Source of the DNA: Corynebacterium minutissimum
GTDB taxonomy: Bacteria > Actinomycetota > Actinomycetes > Mycobacteriales > Mycobacteriaceae
Length of the DNA: 64,000 bases
NCBI RefSeq assembly: GCF_016889765.1
Contig: NZ_CP069533.1
Coordinates: 2,232,001 to 2,296,000, forward strand
Direction: 5' to 3'
Shown here: positions 49,749-58,248 of the stretch, piece after piece
Layout of the letters: every line of letters starts with the position of its first letter
Position numbering within the stretch: the first letter of the stretch is position 1
The notes under the pieces: generated by a model
What the model saw: the letters and a program-made list of their open reading frames with translations, nothing else
What the model was told of the DNA's origin: nothing
Databases searched by the model: none
Program-made: the position numbers and the translations under genes

Positions 49749-50219
49749 ATGGCACGCACTACCCCTACTCGCACGAAGCGCCGGAACACTGTTCCGGTCC
49801 ACACGCGTGCCCGCGATGCCCACAAAACCCCGAAGCGCCCGAAGAAGCCTAAAGGTCTCGATATCCTCGGGGTAGGCGTCATCATCGCGGTGGTACTCGT
49901 CGTCTTGCTCACCATCGCCGTGCCGCTGCGTAACTACTACAACGGCCAGTCCGAAATTGCCCGCCTGGAAAGCTCCATCGCAGCCAAGCAAGAGCGCAAG
50001 GACAAGCTTTTGGCGGAAATCGATAAGTATCGTTCGGACGAGTACATCAAACAAGAGGCCCGCCGCCGCTTCGGCGTCATGGACGAAGGTGAAACCGCCT
50101 TCCGAATCATGGATCCGCGCATGGATTCCGGTGACACCGTGACCTCAGAGCACCGCGAAGACATTGATGAGCGCGAGTGGTACACCGTGCTGTGGGACTC
50201 CGTTGCCGAATCGGAATAG
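49749..50219 (+). CDS. divIC: FtsB/DivIC-family septum formation protein
   Basis: A 156-residue bitopic protein: a basic cytoplasmic N-terminus (~1-38), one membrane segment (~39-60, VGVIIAVVLVVLLTIAVPL), then a coiled coil (EIARLESSIAAKQERKDKLL) and RRRFGVMDEGETAFRIMD, the conserved DivIC tail. It matches the mycobacterial homologue (Rv1024) that lies after eno. DivIC-type proteins link FtsQ and FtsL in the divisome. A TAGACT -10 hexamer ends 9 nt before the ATG, implying a leaderless transcript. Confidence 0.88.
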   Translation: MARTTPTRTKRRNTVPVHTRARDAHKTPKRPKKPKGLDILGVGVIIAVVLVVLLTIAVPLRNYYNGQSEIARLESSIAAKQERKDKLLAEIDKYRSDEYIKQEARRRFGVMDEGETAFRIMDPRMDSGDTVTSEHREDIDEREWYTVLWDSVAESE

Positions 50220-50253
50220 GACTCATCCCAGTCGCCGTGCCACAATGGTTGCC

Positions 50254-50802
50254 ATGACCGTGACCGATGCTGATCTTGACGTTGTCCGCGAACAACTTGG
50301 CCGCACTCCGCGCGGCGTCGTAGACATTGCTTACCGCACCCCCGACGGAGCGCCCGCAGTGATTAAAACTGCGCCAAAGCTTCCCGACGGCACCCCGTTC
50401 CCCACTCTCTACTACCTCACCGACCCGCGCCTGACGGCCGAAGCGTCGCGCCTTGAGGTCGCCCACGTCATGAAGTGGATGGAACAGCGCCTCGCAGAAG
50501 ATGAGGCGCTGCAGAAGGACTATCTGGCCGCTCACGAGCACTACCTTGCTATCCGCAACGAGATGGAAGATCTCGGTACGCAGTTCTCCGGTGGCGGTAT
50601 GCCAGATCGCGTGAAGTGCCTCCACGTACTGATTGCATATGCCTTGGCCGAAGGTCCCGACCGCGTACGTTTCGGCACGGAAGCCGTCGCAATGGCAGCA
50701 GAACACGGTAAACTCCGTGGCAGCGCCATTCCGGAAGAGTGGCCTACCGTGGGGGACTTGGGCATCGATATGGCCCAATTTGATTTTTCTAACGCCGGTT
50801 AA
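50254..50802 (+). CDS. DUF501 family protein
   Basis: A 182-residue DUF501 protein, with the conserved GRTPRGVVDIAYRTPDGAPA, TLYYLTDPRLTAEASRLE, and HVLIAYALAEGPDRVRFGTE followed by a CxxH-less end. Cys is seen at RVKCLHVL. The biochemical role is unknown, but the gene stays between divIC and ppx across mycolate-bearing actinobacteria. ATG 50254 is preferred because the family begins with the short TVTDADLDVV segment; ATG 50245 is an alternative. Confidence 0.85.
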   Translation: MTVTDADLDVVREQLGRTPRGVVDIAYRTPDGAPAVIKTAPKLPDGTPFPTLYYLTDPRLTAEASRLEVAHVMKWMEQRLAEDEALQKDYLAAHEHYLAIRNEMEDLGTQFSGGGMPDRVKCLHVLIAYALAEGPDRVRFGTEAVAMAAEHGKLRGSAIPEEWPTVGDLGIDMAQFDFSNAG

Positions 50803-50818
50803 CAGAAAGGCTTGACCT

Positions 50819-51772
50819 ATGACTCGCGTCGCTGCTGTCGACTGCGGAACCAACTCCATCCGTCTACTCATCAGTGAGATTCAAGGCGATGGCAAGATTC
50901 GGGACATTTCCCGCACGATGGAAATTGTTCGCCTTGGTCAAGGCGTCGATGCTACCGGCGAGTTCGCTCCGGAGGCCCTCGCGCGTACCCGCGCAGCCTT
51001 GGAGGAGTACGTCAAGCAGATGAAGTTCGAAAAGGTTGAGCGCGTGCGCATGGTGGCTACCTCGGCCACGCGTGATGCCAAGAATCATCGTGATTTCTTC
51101 GACATGACGGCGGAGCTTCTCGGCCAAATTCAGCCGGGGGCTCGCGCTGAGATTATCTCCGGTGAGGAGGAAGCCCTGTTGTCTTTTACCGGCGCTGTGG
51201 CGGACCTCAGCTCGGAGAAGGGGCCTTATTGCGTCATTGACTTGGGTGGAGGCTCCACCGAGTTCGTCGTCGGCACTATCGACGGTGAAATCCTAGGCTC
51301 TCACTCCGCTCAGATGGGTTGTGTCCGTCTCACCGAACGCATGATGCGCAGTGATCCGCCTACTGAAGCAGAAATCGAGATCGCCACTGATTACGTCGCT
51401 GAGCGTATGGCCGACGTGGAGAGAATCGTACCCATCGACAAAGCCGTCACCTTCGTCGGCTGCGCCGGAACCTTCACCACGTTGTCTGCTCTTGCCCAAG
51501 GCATGGAGCGCTATGACGCCGATTCCATCCACGGTTCCGAGCTGCGTTTCGACGCCCTGCGTGTGCTGATCCGTCAAATGATAGGTCTGTCCTCGGACGT
51601 CCGTGCCCTCAATCCGGTCATCCACCCAGGCCGTGCTGACGTCATCGGCGGTGGATGCGTAGCCGTCGAAGGCATCATGACCATGATTGAGCGCAACAGC
51701 AGCGCCCGCTCCTTCTTTATCAGTGAGAAGGATATTCTCGACGGAATTATCGCCGGTCTCGCCGCAGCCTGA
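50819..51772 (+). CDS. ppx: Exopolyphosphatase / pppGpp phosphohydrolase (Ppx/GppA)
   Basis: A 317-residue single-module Ppx/GppA protein with the ASKHA fold. Motifs: AAVDCGTNSIRLLISEI (phosphate 1), EIISGEEEALLSFTGAV, CVIDLGGGSTEFVVG (phosphate 2), HSAQMGCVRLTER and VIGGGCVAVEGIMTMIE. It is the short form lacking the C-terminal HD domain, like mycobacterial Rv1026. It hydrolyses polyphosphate and possibly pppGpp. It lies 16 nt after DUF501 with a GAAAGG site. Confidence 0.93.
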   Translation: MTRVAAVDCGTNSIRLLISEIQGDGKIRDISRTMEIVRLGQGVDATGEFAPEALARTRAALEEYVKQMKFEKVERVRMVATSATRDAKNHRDFFDMTAELLGQIQPGARAEIISGEEEALLSFTGAVADLSSEKGPYCVIDLGGGSTEFVVGTIDGEILGSHSAQMGCVRLTERMMRSDPPTEAEIEIATDYVAERMADVERIVPIDKAVTFVGCAGTFTTLSALAQGMERYDADSIHGSELRFDALRVLIRQMIGLSSDVRALNPVIHPGRADVIGGGCVAVEGIMTMIERNSSARSFFISEKDILDGIIAGLAAA

Positions 51773-51825
51773 CCCAATAACTAGTGTGCGAGCACCCGTG
51801 CCCTAAAATAGGTGGGCACGGTTTG

Positions 51826-51902
51826 GCCCCCATAGCCCAATCGGCAGAGGCAGTCGACTTAAAATCGATTCAGTGTGGGTTCGAGTCCCACTGGGGGCAC
51901 CA
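51826..51902 (+). tRNA. tRNA-Leu(UAA) with class I shape
   Basis: Complete cloverleaf: acceptor GCCCCCA/TGGGGGC, D arm GCC/GGC with the CAATCGGCAGA loop, anticodon stem GTCGA/TCGAT with loop CTTAAAA (U33, anticodon UAA), variable loop of only 5 nt, T arm GTGGG-TTCGAGT-CCCAC, discriminator A and encoded CCA. The anticodon reads UUA (Leu), but bacterial tRNA-Leu normally has a long variable arm, absent here. Its position after ppx is as I recall for mycobacteria. Confidence 0.88.
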
Positions 51903-51914
51903 CTGGGGGCACCA
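51888..51914. repeat. Duplicated 3' end of tRNA-Leu
   Basis: The 15-mer CCACTGGGGGCACCA occurs twice with a 12-bp period (51888-51902 and 51900-51914), so the tRNA 3' end with its CCA is duplicated in tandem. This looks like an attachment-site scar left by an integrative element. Confidence 0.6.
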
Positions 51915-51955
51915 TGACCAGCGGAAACGCAGATGGATATGGCCACTTTGGCGCG

Positions 51956-51977
51956 AAAGTGTCCAAAAAGTGTCCAG
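51956..51977. repeat. 11-bp direct repeat after tRNA-Leu
   Basis: GTGTCCA occurs at 51959 and 51970, 11 bp apart, each preceded by AAA or AA. The spacing equals that of the repeats beside tRNA-Gln, consistent with remnant integrase arm sites. Confidence 0.4.
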
Positions 51978-52060
51978 AAATCCTCCAATTAATCGGGCTG
52001 CGCTATCCGTGACTATATAGATGCGAGTCACGAAGTATGAGGCCAGTCGTGCGGGTAGGG

Positions 52061-52101
52061 GGAGGCGTCGACAAGCACAGTGCTTCCCGACGCCTCTCTT
52101 T
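52061..52101 (+). terminator. Terminator downstream of tRNA-Leu
   Basis: GAGGCGTCG/CGACGCCTC stem (52062-52070 with 52088-52096), with AAGCA/TGCTT inside, followed by TCTTTAAG. The remaining ~140 nt up to the next gene show nothing further. Confidence 0.6.
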
Positions 52102-52238
52102 AAGAATATTTTGCAAAGTTTGGGATTTTTGGGAACTTCCTAGCAATCGAGTGCGTTGAAGCTAGTGAGAACATAACCACGGCGGCCCTTATGGGGCCGT
52201 CTTTATTGAGCAAGACTGTGAAAGGAATCGGGATTCAC

Positions 52239-53072
52239 GTGCGTTCTAGCAACCCCGTCATGAGTTCCCTCTCATCCAGCCGAAACCAGAACCAGACTCA
52301 GAGCAATCCGTTTGGTCAGAGCGACAACCCGTTTAACGAGGCCACCCGTAGTGCCGACCGCCCGCTGACCGTTGATGACGTGGTGACCAAGACTGGTATC
52401 ACCCTCGCCGTCATCATCGCGCTGGCTGTTCTTAACTTCTGCATTGGCGCGCTGTTTAACCCAGTTGTGGCGATGGGTCTGACCTTGGTTGGTGCCATCG
52501 GTGGCTTGATTACCGTGCTGGTGTCGACGTTTGGCAAGAAGTTCGGTTCTGCTGCCGTGACTCTTATCTACGCCGCATTTGAGGGCCTCTTTGTCGGTGG
52601 CTTTTCGTACATCGTTGCCGGTGGATCTCTTGATAAAACGGGTGGTGCGGCACTCGCCGACCTAGGTGAGATCGGCGTGGGCATTGGCCAGGCCATTATG
52701 GGTACGGTCGGCGTCTTCATCGGCATGCTCATGGTCTACAAGACCGGTGCAGTGAAGGTGACCCCGAAGTTCAACAAGATTATGTTCGGACTCATTACTG
52801 GTGTCGCCGTCTTGGCATTGGTTAATTTCCTGGGCGCTATTTTCTTCGGCTTTAACCCGCTGCGTGACGGCGGCGCGATTGCCATTATTTTCTCCTTGGT
52901 TTGCATCGTCCTGGCATCCCTGTCCTTCATGACCGACTTCGACCAGGCTGACCGACTTATTCGTCAGGGTGCTCCGGCACAGTACGCGTGGGGTATCGCC
53001 CTTGGCTTGGCCGTGACCTTGGTCTGGCTCTACACCGAGATTCTGCGTCTGCTGAGCTACTTCAGGGATTAG
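52239..53072 (+). CDS. Bax inhibitor-1/YccA family membrane protein
   Basis: A 277-residue protein with seven predicted membrane segments, among them LAVIIALAVLNFCIGALF (~55-72), MGLTLVGAIGGLITVLVSTF, FEGLFVGGFSYIVAGG and TYAWGIALGLAVTLVWLYTE-like end (here AWGIALGLAVTLVWLYTEIL). The family is the YccA/BI-1 group; the actinobacterial branch begins RSSNP as here, which favours the GTG at 52239. The conserved DQADRLIRQGAPAQYAWG near the C-terminus is typical. Role: membrane stress or ion homeostasis, poorly defined. Confidence 0.85.
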   Translation: MRSSNPVMSSLSSSRNQNQTQSNPFGQSDNPFNEATRSADRPLTVDDVVTKTGITLAVIIALAVLNFCIGALFNPVVAMGLTLVGAIGGLITVLVSTFGKKFGSAAVTLIYAAFEGLFVGGFSYIVAGGSLDKTGGAALADLGEIGVGIGQAIMGTVGVFIGMLMVYKTGAVKVTPKFNKIMFGLITGVAVLALVNFLGAIFFGFNPLRDGGAIAIIFSLVCIVLASLSFMTDFDQADRLIRQGAPAQYAWGIALGLAVTLVWLYTEILRLLSYFRD

Positions 53073-53095
53073 TTCTTAACCAACGCCTTATATAG

Positions 53096-53135
53096 CCGGC
53101 GGCTGACACCTTAACTGGTGTTGGCCGCCGGTTTT
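53096..53135 (+). terminator. Terminator after the Bax inhibitor-like gene
   Basis: Nested stem CCGGCGGC/GCCGCCGG and ACACC/GGTGT with a TTAACT loop, followed by TTTT. Confidence 0.85.
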
Positions 53136-53294
53136 GTGGTGTTTGTCACAGTGTGGTGTGGGGTGTTTGATAATTCGCCGTCTATATGTGGTGTTGGCAA
53201 GAGTGTGTTCGAACGGGTGTGTTGTTTTGGTCTAGGTTTGGTGGCGTGTTGTGGGGTCTGGTGTGGTGTCGGGGCGGTTGGGTAGTGTTGTGAC

Positions 53295-53310
53295 TAGAAA
53301 GCATGTTCGT
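53295..53310 (+). promoter_or_regulatory. Possible LexA (SOS) box
   Basis: TAGAAAGCATGTTCGT matches the mycobacterial/corynebacterial SOS consensus TCGAAC-N4-GTTCGA at 9 of 12 defined positions, with a perfect right core. It also lies in an ACTAGAA/TTCTAGT inverted repeat (53293-53320). It is 31 bp upstream of a DUF222/HNH gene; mycobacterial 13E12 relatives are known SOS genes. Confidence 0.35.
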
Positions 53311-53340
53311 ATGTTCTAGTCTTTAAGGGGTGGGTCACTT

Positions 53341-54624
53341 ATGGTGGCAACCACAACAACAACTTCTTCTGTTCCTTTGGCGTATTTTTCTCATTCAAAT
53401 CCTGATGATCCGGTTTGTGTTGCGGGGATGTTTCTGCGGCGCGCGGAGTACGAGTTTTGGTTACATAATCTTCCGGCTTTGGAGGCTGATTCTGATAGTG
53501 AAGTGATGAAGCTTTCGGTCAAGACTGCCAAGACGGCCAGGCAAGTCGCTAAGAATGTGATGGGGGTTCTTCGGCTTGAAGAATTGCCGAAGGTCAAGCA
53601 GTTGCAGGATGCGCAGGCGTTGTTGGATATGGCGTCGCTGGTAGCGATTGATGAGGTCATGTCGAAGCTGGGGCATCCGACTAGGGCGGTGGTGGCAGAA
53701 ATTGATGAGAATCTTTCGCGCTGGTTTGTACCGAAGCGGCCTAATCAGGTGTTTCCGACAGCGAGTCAGATTCGGCGCCGGGTGCGTGATATCGCCAAAG
53801 TATTAGATGATTCAGTAGCATTTCGTGATACGCGTAAAAAGAACCGGTATTCCATCCTTACTCGAGGCCAGCGGGCGTTTCTTGAGTTAGAGGTTGATTC
53901 CACTGTGGGTGTGGTCATCCATGAGCTGATTAAAGAAACCGCCAGAAAGCATGAGGTTTCAATGGCGGATGCCATGGTGCTGTTGTTGTCGGGCACAGTG
54001 GAGCCGGAGGCAGGCAAAGTGGTGGTGCATACTTATAAGGCGTCTGATGTGGAGGGGGCACCGGTGTTTGTTCAGGGCCATGGGTGGCGTGGTGAGGATA
54101 TACCAGCAGCCAAGGTGGTTGAGCGGGATTTAAGCCAGGTACCTAAAGCATCTGATTCTTATCGTCCGTCTGATTTTGTGCGTAAGTATGTTGAGGGCCG
54201 TGATGGGACGTGTCGGGCTGGGGGGTGTGATGTGCCAGCGTGGATGTGTCAGTTGGATCATCGGATTAATTATGCCGAGGGTGGGCCAACACATCCAGAT
54301 AACTTGGTGTGTTTGTGCCAGCGTCATCACAATATGAAGACCGAGGGCAGGGCCTTTTATATTTTGGATCCCGTTACCGGTGATGTGGTGTGGTTGTTAG
54401 CTGATGGCAGTTGGGTGACCACGCAAGCCACAGGCCCGCTAGCACCCTCGATGCGCAGGTGGGCTCGTAGTGTTGCTGAGGATGTTATGGCGCATCGAGC
54501 GAAGATGCATGAGGATGCCAAAGCATTAAAGGTGGAGTTGGATAACGGTGACATCGTTGAAGTCTTCGACATGACCGACCCCGCAGACCGCGACAATACT
54601 AACGGTGGCGATATTCCCTTCTAA
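53341..54624 (+). CDS. DUF222/13E12-type HNH endonuclease
   Basis: A 427-residue protein. Residues ~25-250 are the helical DUF222 part (KTAKTARQVAKNVMGVLRLE, ALLDMASLVAIDEVMSKLG). Residues ~287-340 are an HNH domain with GTCRAGGCDVPAWMCQLDH, INYAEGGPTHPDNLVCLC and QRHHNMK: two CxxC-like zinc pairs and the DH active-site pair. Such genes exist in many copies in corynebacteria and mycobacteria and behave like mobile elements. Codon use is visibly AT-richer than in neighbouring host genes, and the upstream ~200 bp is unusually G/T-rich, both signs of transfer. Confidence 0.88.
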   Translation: MVATTTTTSSVPLAYFSHSNPDDPVCVAGMFLRRAEYEFWLHNLPALEADSDSEVMKLSVKTAKTARQVAKNVMGVLRLEELPKVKQLQDAQALLDMASLVAIDEVMSKLGHPTRAVVAEIDENLSRWFVPKRPNQVFPTASQIRRRVRDIAKVLDDSVAFRDTRKKNRYSILTRGQRAFLELEVDSTVGVVIHELIKETARKHEVSMADAMVLLLSGTVEPEAGKVVVHTYKASDVEGAPVFVQGHGWRGEDIPAAKVVERDLSQVPKASDSYRPSDFVRKYVEGRDGTCRAGGCDVPAWMCQLDHRINYAEGGPTHPDNLVCLCQRHHNMKTEGRAFYILDPVTGDVVWLLADGSWVTTQATGPLAPSMRRWARSVAEDVMAHRAKMHEDAKALKVELDNGDIVEVFDMTDPADRDNTNGGDIPF

Positions 54625-55427
54625 GCAATAGGGAATATGGCGTCAAAGGCTCGTCGTCGTCAGAAACGACGAAGCTAGGTGAGGTGATTTGCTGTCGCGA
54701 CTTTCGTTGTCACGGACGACGGGATGCCAAGTGGTCACGTAGAGGGGAGAGAATCGCGCAACGTCGTTTCATACGACGACGAACTCAGGCATGTAGCTCT
54801 GAGTGAGTTGTAGTTTTCCAATCCGGCGATACTCGGGTTTACATTCGCCTGCCACCTGGTCGTGGTGGCAGTCTTCTTTGGTTTCGTCGAAAACGCCGAC
54901 GTGAGAAGTTACGGCCCATATGGGCGCCGAATTGGAGGTTTCTAGGTTGGTTCATGGTCGCGTTAATGGACGCAAGGGTAATTTGGGTCTCATTTTTTAC
55001 TGAAAAGGTTTGTTGGTTTGCTTGCCGTATGCCGCGAATCTCCCTGTCGCTGCCAGAGTATGTCATTGCACGTGTTACGCCTCGAAAGGGAAAACTGCTC
55101 GTCGGGAATCGTGGCCGAAAAGCCCAGCTCATCTACTTCCATTATTGTAATTCGGGGGTACCCGTCCCAAATTTTTTCAAATTAGATCGAGCTTATCTGT
55201 CAGCCCTGAGGGTAGCCTGTGTCACAGGGTCTGCCAGTATCTATTTGCCAAACTTCTAATAGTATTCATTGATAAGTCTCGTTGGTTTATCAAATTCTTA
55301 AGTGATTCATACAATCTGTCGAGACAGCCGGTGTCTTTTCGTGCATCCTTGTTTCTGAAGCCGCTCACGGAGTCCGCTCCGGAAGGTGGCTTCGAAAAGT
55401 CAGGGATATTGGTTGAGAAGGAAAACC
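54625..55427. other. Long intergenic stretch without a convincing gene
   Basis: About 800 bp with no reading frame of natural composition and ribosome binding site. It holds two GTCGTC-type hairpins (around 54648-54672 and 54761-54783) and a TGCCACC/GGTGGCA hairpin near 54850-54870, and is AT-richer from ~55130 onward. The sequence may be a remnant of a lost mobile gene. Confidence 0.4.
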
Positions 55428-56081
55428 ATGAAGCGAATCGGGGGCCTTGTGTTGGTGACGGCTTGTATGGGGGTGCTATCGAGCTGTGCATCATTGCAGG
55501 GTCTGAGTGTTCGTTCTCATGGCGACAGTAACGGGGGCTCTCACGATTTCTCTGACGTTAGGGGCGGCGGTGGCTCAGTGGACTCGGGGGTCGCTGATGC
55601 CACCGCCACGGGGAAGTTTGAATCATCGCCGCTGAGGGATGGTGTATTGCCGCCACTTGGGGGTTTCGATCGAAGCGTTCCTGGCTTTAGGGTCTTCGAT
55701 CCGTGCACGGAGAGAATGCGTTTGTATGTAGCTGACATGGGGTTGGTGGCAACAGGCGAGGCAAAGCGCGAATCCGGTTTCAGGTCTTGTCGATTTGTCT
55801 TTGAATCCTCCGAAAAGTCAATTGCCAACGTTACTTTTGAAACTCGTGACTTTTCAATGGCGGAAGTTAAAGATGCGTTTCCCGAAGGGAGGCCCGGGGC
55901 TGGTCAATATCGAGACACAATTTACTTTGTAATAGATTCACTTATTGAAGGCGCTACTTGTACTGGATACGTCGAAACTAAAGAGGGAACCTTTTCAATA
56001 TCTTGGACTGAAGTATCAGTTAGATATCCAAGTGTAGATAATTGCAAGAACGTGGGAAGGATAATGGGTTCTTTGCTTTAA
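55428..56081 (+). CDS. DUF3558-like lipoprotein
   Basis: A 217-residue lipoprotein: signal peptide MKRIGGLVLVTACMGVLSSC with the lipobox LSSC (Cys20), a Gly/Ser/Asp linker (to ~65), then a domain with paired cysteines and the FDPCTERMRL opening found in DUF3558 lipoproteins, followed by GFRSCRFVFES, GATCTGYVETKEG and SVDNCKNVG. The start is the ATG at 55428, since the longer frame adds a non-signal sequence. It is 24 nt upstream of the PPE/ESX-like gene; such lipoprotein plus ESX-substrate pairs recur in actinobacteria. Base composition is AT-rich, suggesting acquisition. Confidence 0.75.
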   Translation: MKRIGGLVLVTACMGVLSSCASLQGLSVRSHGDSNGGSHDFSDVRGGGGSVDSGVADATATGKFESSPLRDGVLPPLGGFDRSVPGFRVFDPCTERMRLYVADMGLVATGEAKRESGFRSCRFVFESSEKSIANVTFETRDFSMAEVKDAFPEGRPGAGQYRDTIYFVIDSLIEGATCTGYVETKEGTFSISWTEVSVRYPSVDNCKNVGRIMGSLL

Positions 56082-56105
56082 AGAGTTAGGGGCTCGGGGT
56101 CTAAA

Positions 56106-57905
56106 ATGTTAATTAATGAGAGCAATTTAAATAGCCATGTGGAGTCAATACACAATCTGGATAGGAACCTAGAGTTCGCAAAACAGCGTGCTCATAGCCC
56201 ACTTGACGGGGGATTTTCAACAGTTACAGGCCTAAGTGAAGTCGGTGCGATCCACGAGCGTGTGTTGGCGACGGATCCGGGTTCTGCGCGTAATTCGTTG
56301 GAAGGTTTCAGGAGTCAGGTGGCTTGGTTAGGGGATACTCTGCAAACTGAACTAGCTGGTTTCGAATCCCAAGATGAATTGAATAGTCGTGGGCTCGACG
56401 TTGCGGATGCTGGAGGTGGCGGTGGGGCAGAAGCCATGCCCATCGTGGAGCAGCCGGACCCTGGATATAGTCCGTTCGGATTCACGATGCCGGTAGTGGA
56501 CCCAGGCGCTTCGATTATGGGGTTGGCCTCGGATTTGTTTACAACGAGATTCTGGGATGTATCGGAAGCGCAGGCGCGCTGGAGGACGTTGAGTGCGGAA
56601 GTCGGCGACATCGTTGAGGGGCTCCATGCTTCGGCGGCGTCGTTGGAGTCCGAGAACGACAGTGAACCAACGGCGAGAGCAGCGGCCAAAATCCGTGAGG
56701 TAGCGCAAGCTGGTACCCACTTCATTGCAAATTCCGAGGTAATGCAGCAGAAGCTCTTCGGCTTGCAAGCCCGCATTATGAGTACCCAGGCAGAGGCAGT
56801 AGCTCTTGCCTTCGAGGTGATGGCTATTCCGGAGCCTGCTACGCGCGCAGCAGCGGAAAGGGCAGCGTTGCTTCATATGCAGGGGCTGCTACAAGAGGGG
56901 GTTGTTATGGCTATGCCGTACCAACACGCGCTCATGGATGCAGCCCCGCCGAGTGGTGGGGGCGATGTGAGCACGGAGTTCGGTGCGGTGGCTGGGGATG
57001 GAACCCAGTACAACACCGACGGAGTTACGTGGCCTAAGCAGATTGCAGAGGCTATGGAGAGTGGTGAGGTTGGTCCGGGATCCTTTGACGCTGCGACTGG
57101 ACAGATGAAGGGGCTCTCGGAACTGGGAATGGATGCCGCAGAGATCGCGCAGTTCCAGTCAGATTTGCGCAACCGCGGGCGCAGTATCTTGAGCGAGCTA
57201 GGGTTCGGTGATGCGCTTGAGCCAATCGACGCCTCCCAAATGAACACGTCCGCAGCCACCGCAGGGGTTAGTTCCGTGAATCTTATGGGTGGCGTTCAGG
57301 CGGCAAACGGACAAGCCCTGTCGGCCGCCGGATTAGGCAGTGGCGCGGGTGCGGGAGCATCCGGCATGGGAGCCTTGGGGCTGCCGGGAGGCCGTGGCAG
57401 TACAGCGGGTGCGCTGACAGGCGGCATGCCGAGGGGCATGAACAACGGAATGAACAGAGCGCTGGGTCGCATTCCTGAAAACCCGCTGACCTCGGCAGCG
57501 GGCCTTGGGGGAGCGTCTGCCACCTCACCGCAGACCGGAACGCACCCCGTCCTCGGCGGACTACCGGGAGCGGCGGCGTCTGGCGGGGCGAGGGACGGAA
57601 GGGCGTCGGCAAGCGCGGGCGGAGCTGGCGGATCCGTCACGGGCCCTATTGGGGGCGCGGTTGGAGGAGCCGGAAACAACGGTGCCGGGGTGGCAGCCAA
57701 GTCCGGGGCACACGTGGCGAAGGGCGCTGCGGGCCTCCGCATGATGCCCATGATGGGCGGCGCGGCCCGTGGAGGAGAGAATGAAAAGCAGATCAAATCC
57801 GTGACCACGCAGGTTGAACGAGATCCCAACAAACGTGACCTGCTGGGAGAATCGCCGGCGGTGCTTCCGGGCGTGATTGGGGAATGGGCCCGAGACGGGG
57901 ACTAA
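56106..57905 (+). CDS. PPE/ESX-secretion-associated-like protein
   Basis: A 599-residue protein. The N-terminal ~260 residues form long helices (SVARNSLEGFRSQVAWLGDT-like region, seen as ARNSLEGFRSQVAWLGDTLQ; LFTTRFWDVSEAQARWRTLS with a W-x-G-like spacing), recalling PPE/EspB-type hairpins. Residues ~380-560 are Gly/Ala-rich low complexity (GLGSGAGAGASGMGALGLPG). The C-terminus (SVTTQVERDPNKRDLLGESP, PGVIGEWARDGD) is a short conserved acidic tail common in actinobacterial ESX-associated proteins. No ESX core genes are in the window. Likely secreted or surface-exposed; function unknown. Confidence 0.62.
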   Translation: MLINESNLNSHVESIHNLDRNLEFAKQRAHSPLDGGFSTVTGLSEVGAIHERVLATDPGSARNSLEGFRSQVAWLGDTLQTELAGFESQDELNSRGLDVADAGGGGGAEAMPIVEQPDPGYSPFGFTMPVVDPGASIMGLASDLFTTRFWDVSEAQARWRTLSAEVGDIVEGLHASAASLESENDSEPTARAAAKIREVAQAGTHFIANSEVMQQKLFGLQARIMSTQAEAVALAFEVMAIPEPATRAAAERAALLHMQGLLQEGVVMAMPYQHALMDAAPPSGGGDVSTEFGAVAGDGTQYNTDGVTWPKQIAEAMESGEVGPGSFDAATGQMKGLSELGMDAAEIAQFQSDLRNRGRSILSELGFGDALEPIDASQMNTSAATAGVSSVNLMGGVQAANGQALSAAGLGSGAGAGASGMGALGLPGGRGSTAGALTGGMPRGMNNGMNRALGRIPENPLTSAAGLGGASATSPQTGTHPVLGGLPGAAASGGARDGRASASAGGAGGSVTGPIGGAVGGAGNNGAGVAAKSGAHVAKGAAGLRMMPMMGGAARGGENEKQIKSVTTQVERDPNKRDLLGESPAVLPGVIGEWARDGD

Positions 57906-57927
57906 GACCGGAGGACCAAAACGCGAA

Positions 57928-57958
57928 AAGCGGCACCACAACAATCGTGGTGCCGCTT
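57928..57958. terminator. Bidirectional terminator
   Basis: A perfect 12-bp stem, AAGCGGCACCAC/GTGGTGCCGCTT, with a 7-nt loop between two convergent genes. On the minus strand it is followed by TTCGCGTTTTGG. Confidence 0.8.
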
Positions 57959-57968
57959 CGTCGTGAAG

Positions 57969-58202
57969 CTAGTTGGTTACAACTTCGGAGCCAGTCGCAG
58001 GGGCAACCTCGGTGGCAACCTCGGTCACGGTTTCGGTTGCGGTTTCCTCGGAAGCACCGGCGCCCGGAGCCTCAGCTTCGAAGGTGGCAGCGGTGTCGAC
58101 CTTTTCATCGGAATCCTGCTGGCTCGGCGGGTGGCAAGCGGCGAGAGTAAGACCAGCGGTGACGGCCAGACCGGCAGCGGCGAAACGAGTGAACTTCTTC
58201 AT
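57969..58202 (-). CDS. Small lipoprotein
   Basis: A 77-residue protein: signal peptide KFTRFAAAGLAVTAGLTLAAC with the lipobox LAAC at Cys23, then a ~50-residue Thr/Glu/Ala/Val-rich tail without a fold (ETATETVTEVATEVAP). It is downstream of greA on the same strand. A surface spacer or an antigen-like lipoprotein; function unknown. Confidence 0.72.
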   Translation of the reverse strand: MKKFTRFAAAGLAVTAGLTLAACHPPSQQDSDEKVDTAATFEAEAPGAGASEETATETVTEVATEVAPATGSEVVTN

Positions 58203-58248
58203 GGGTAGAACTCTTTCTCAGAAAAACGGTGATGTAGAGCAGTATAAG

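Noticed and set aside
54954..55259. 101-aa frame in the long intergenic stretch
   Set aside because: No ribosome binding site or recognisable motif; composition not convincing.
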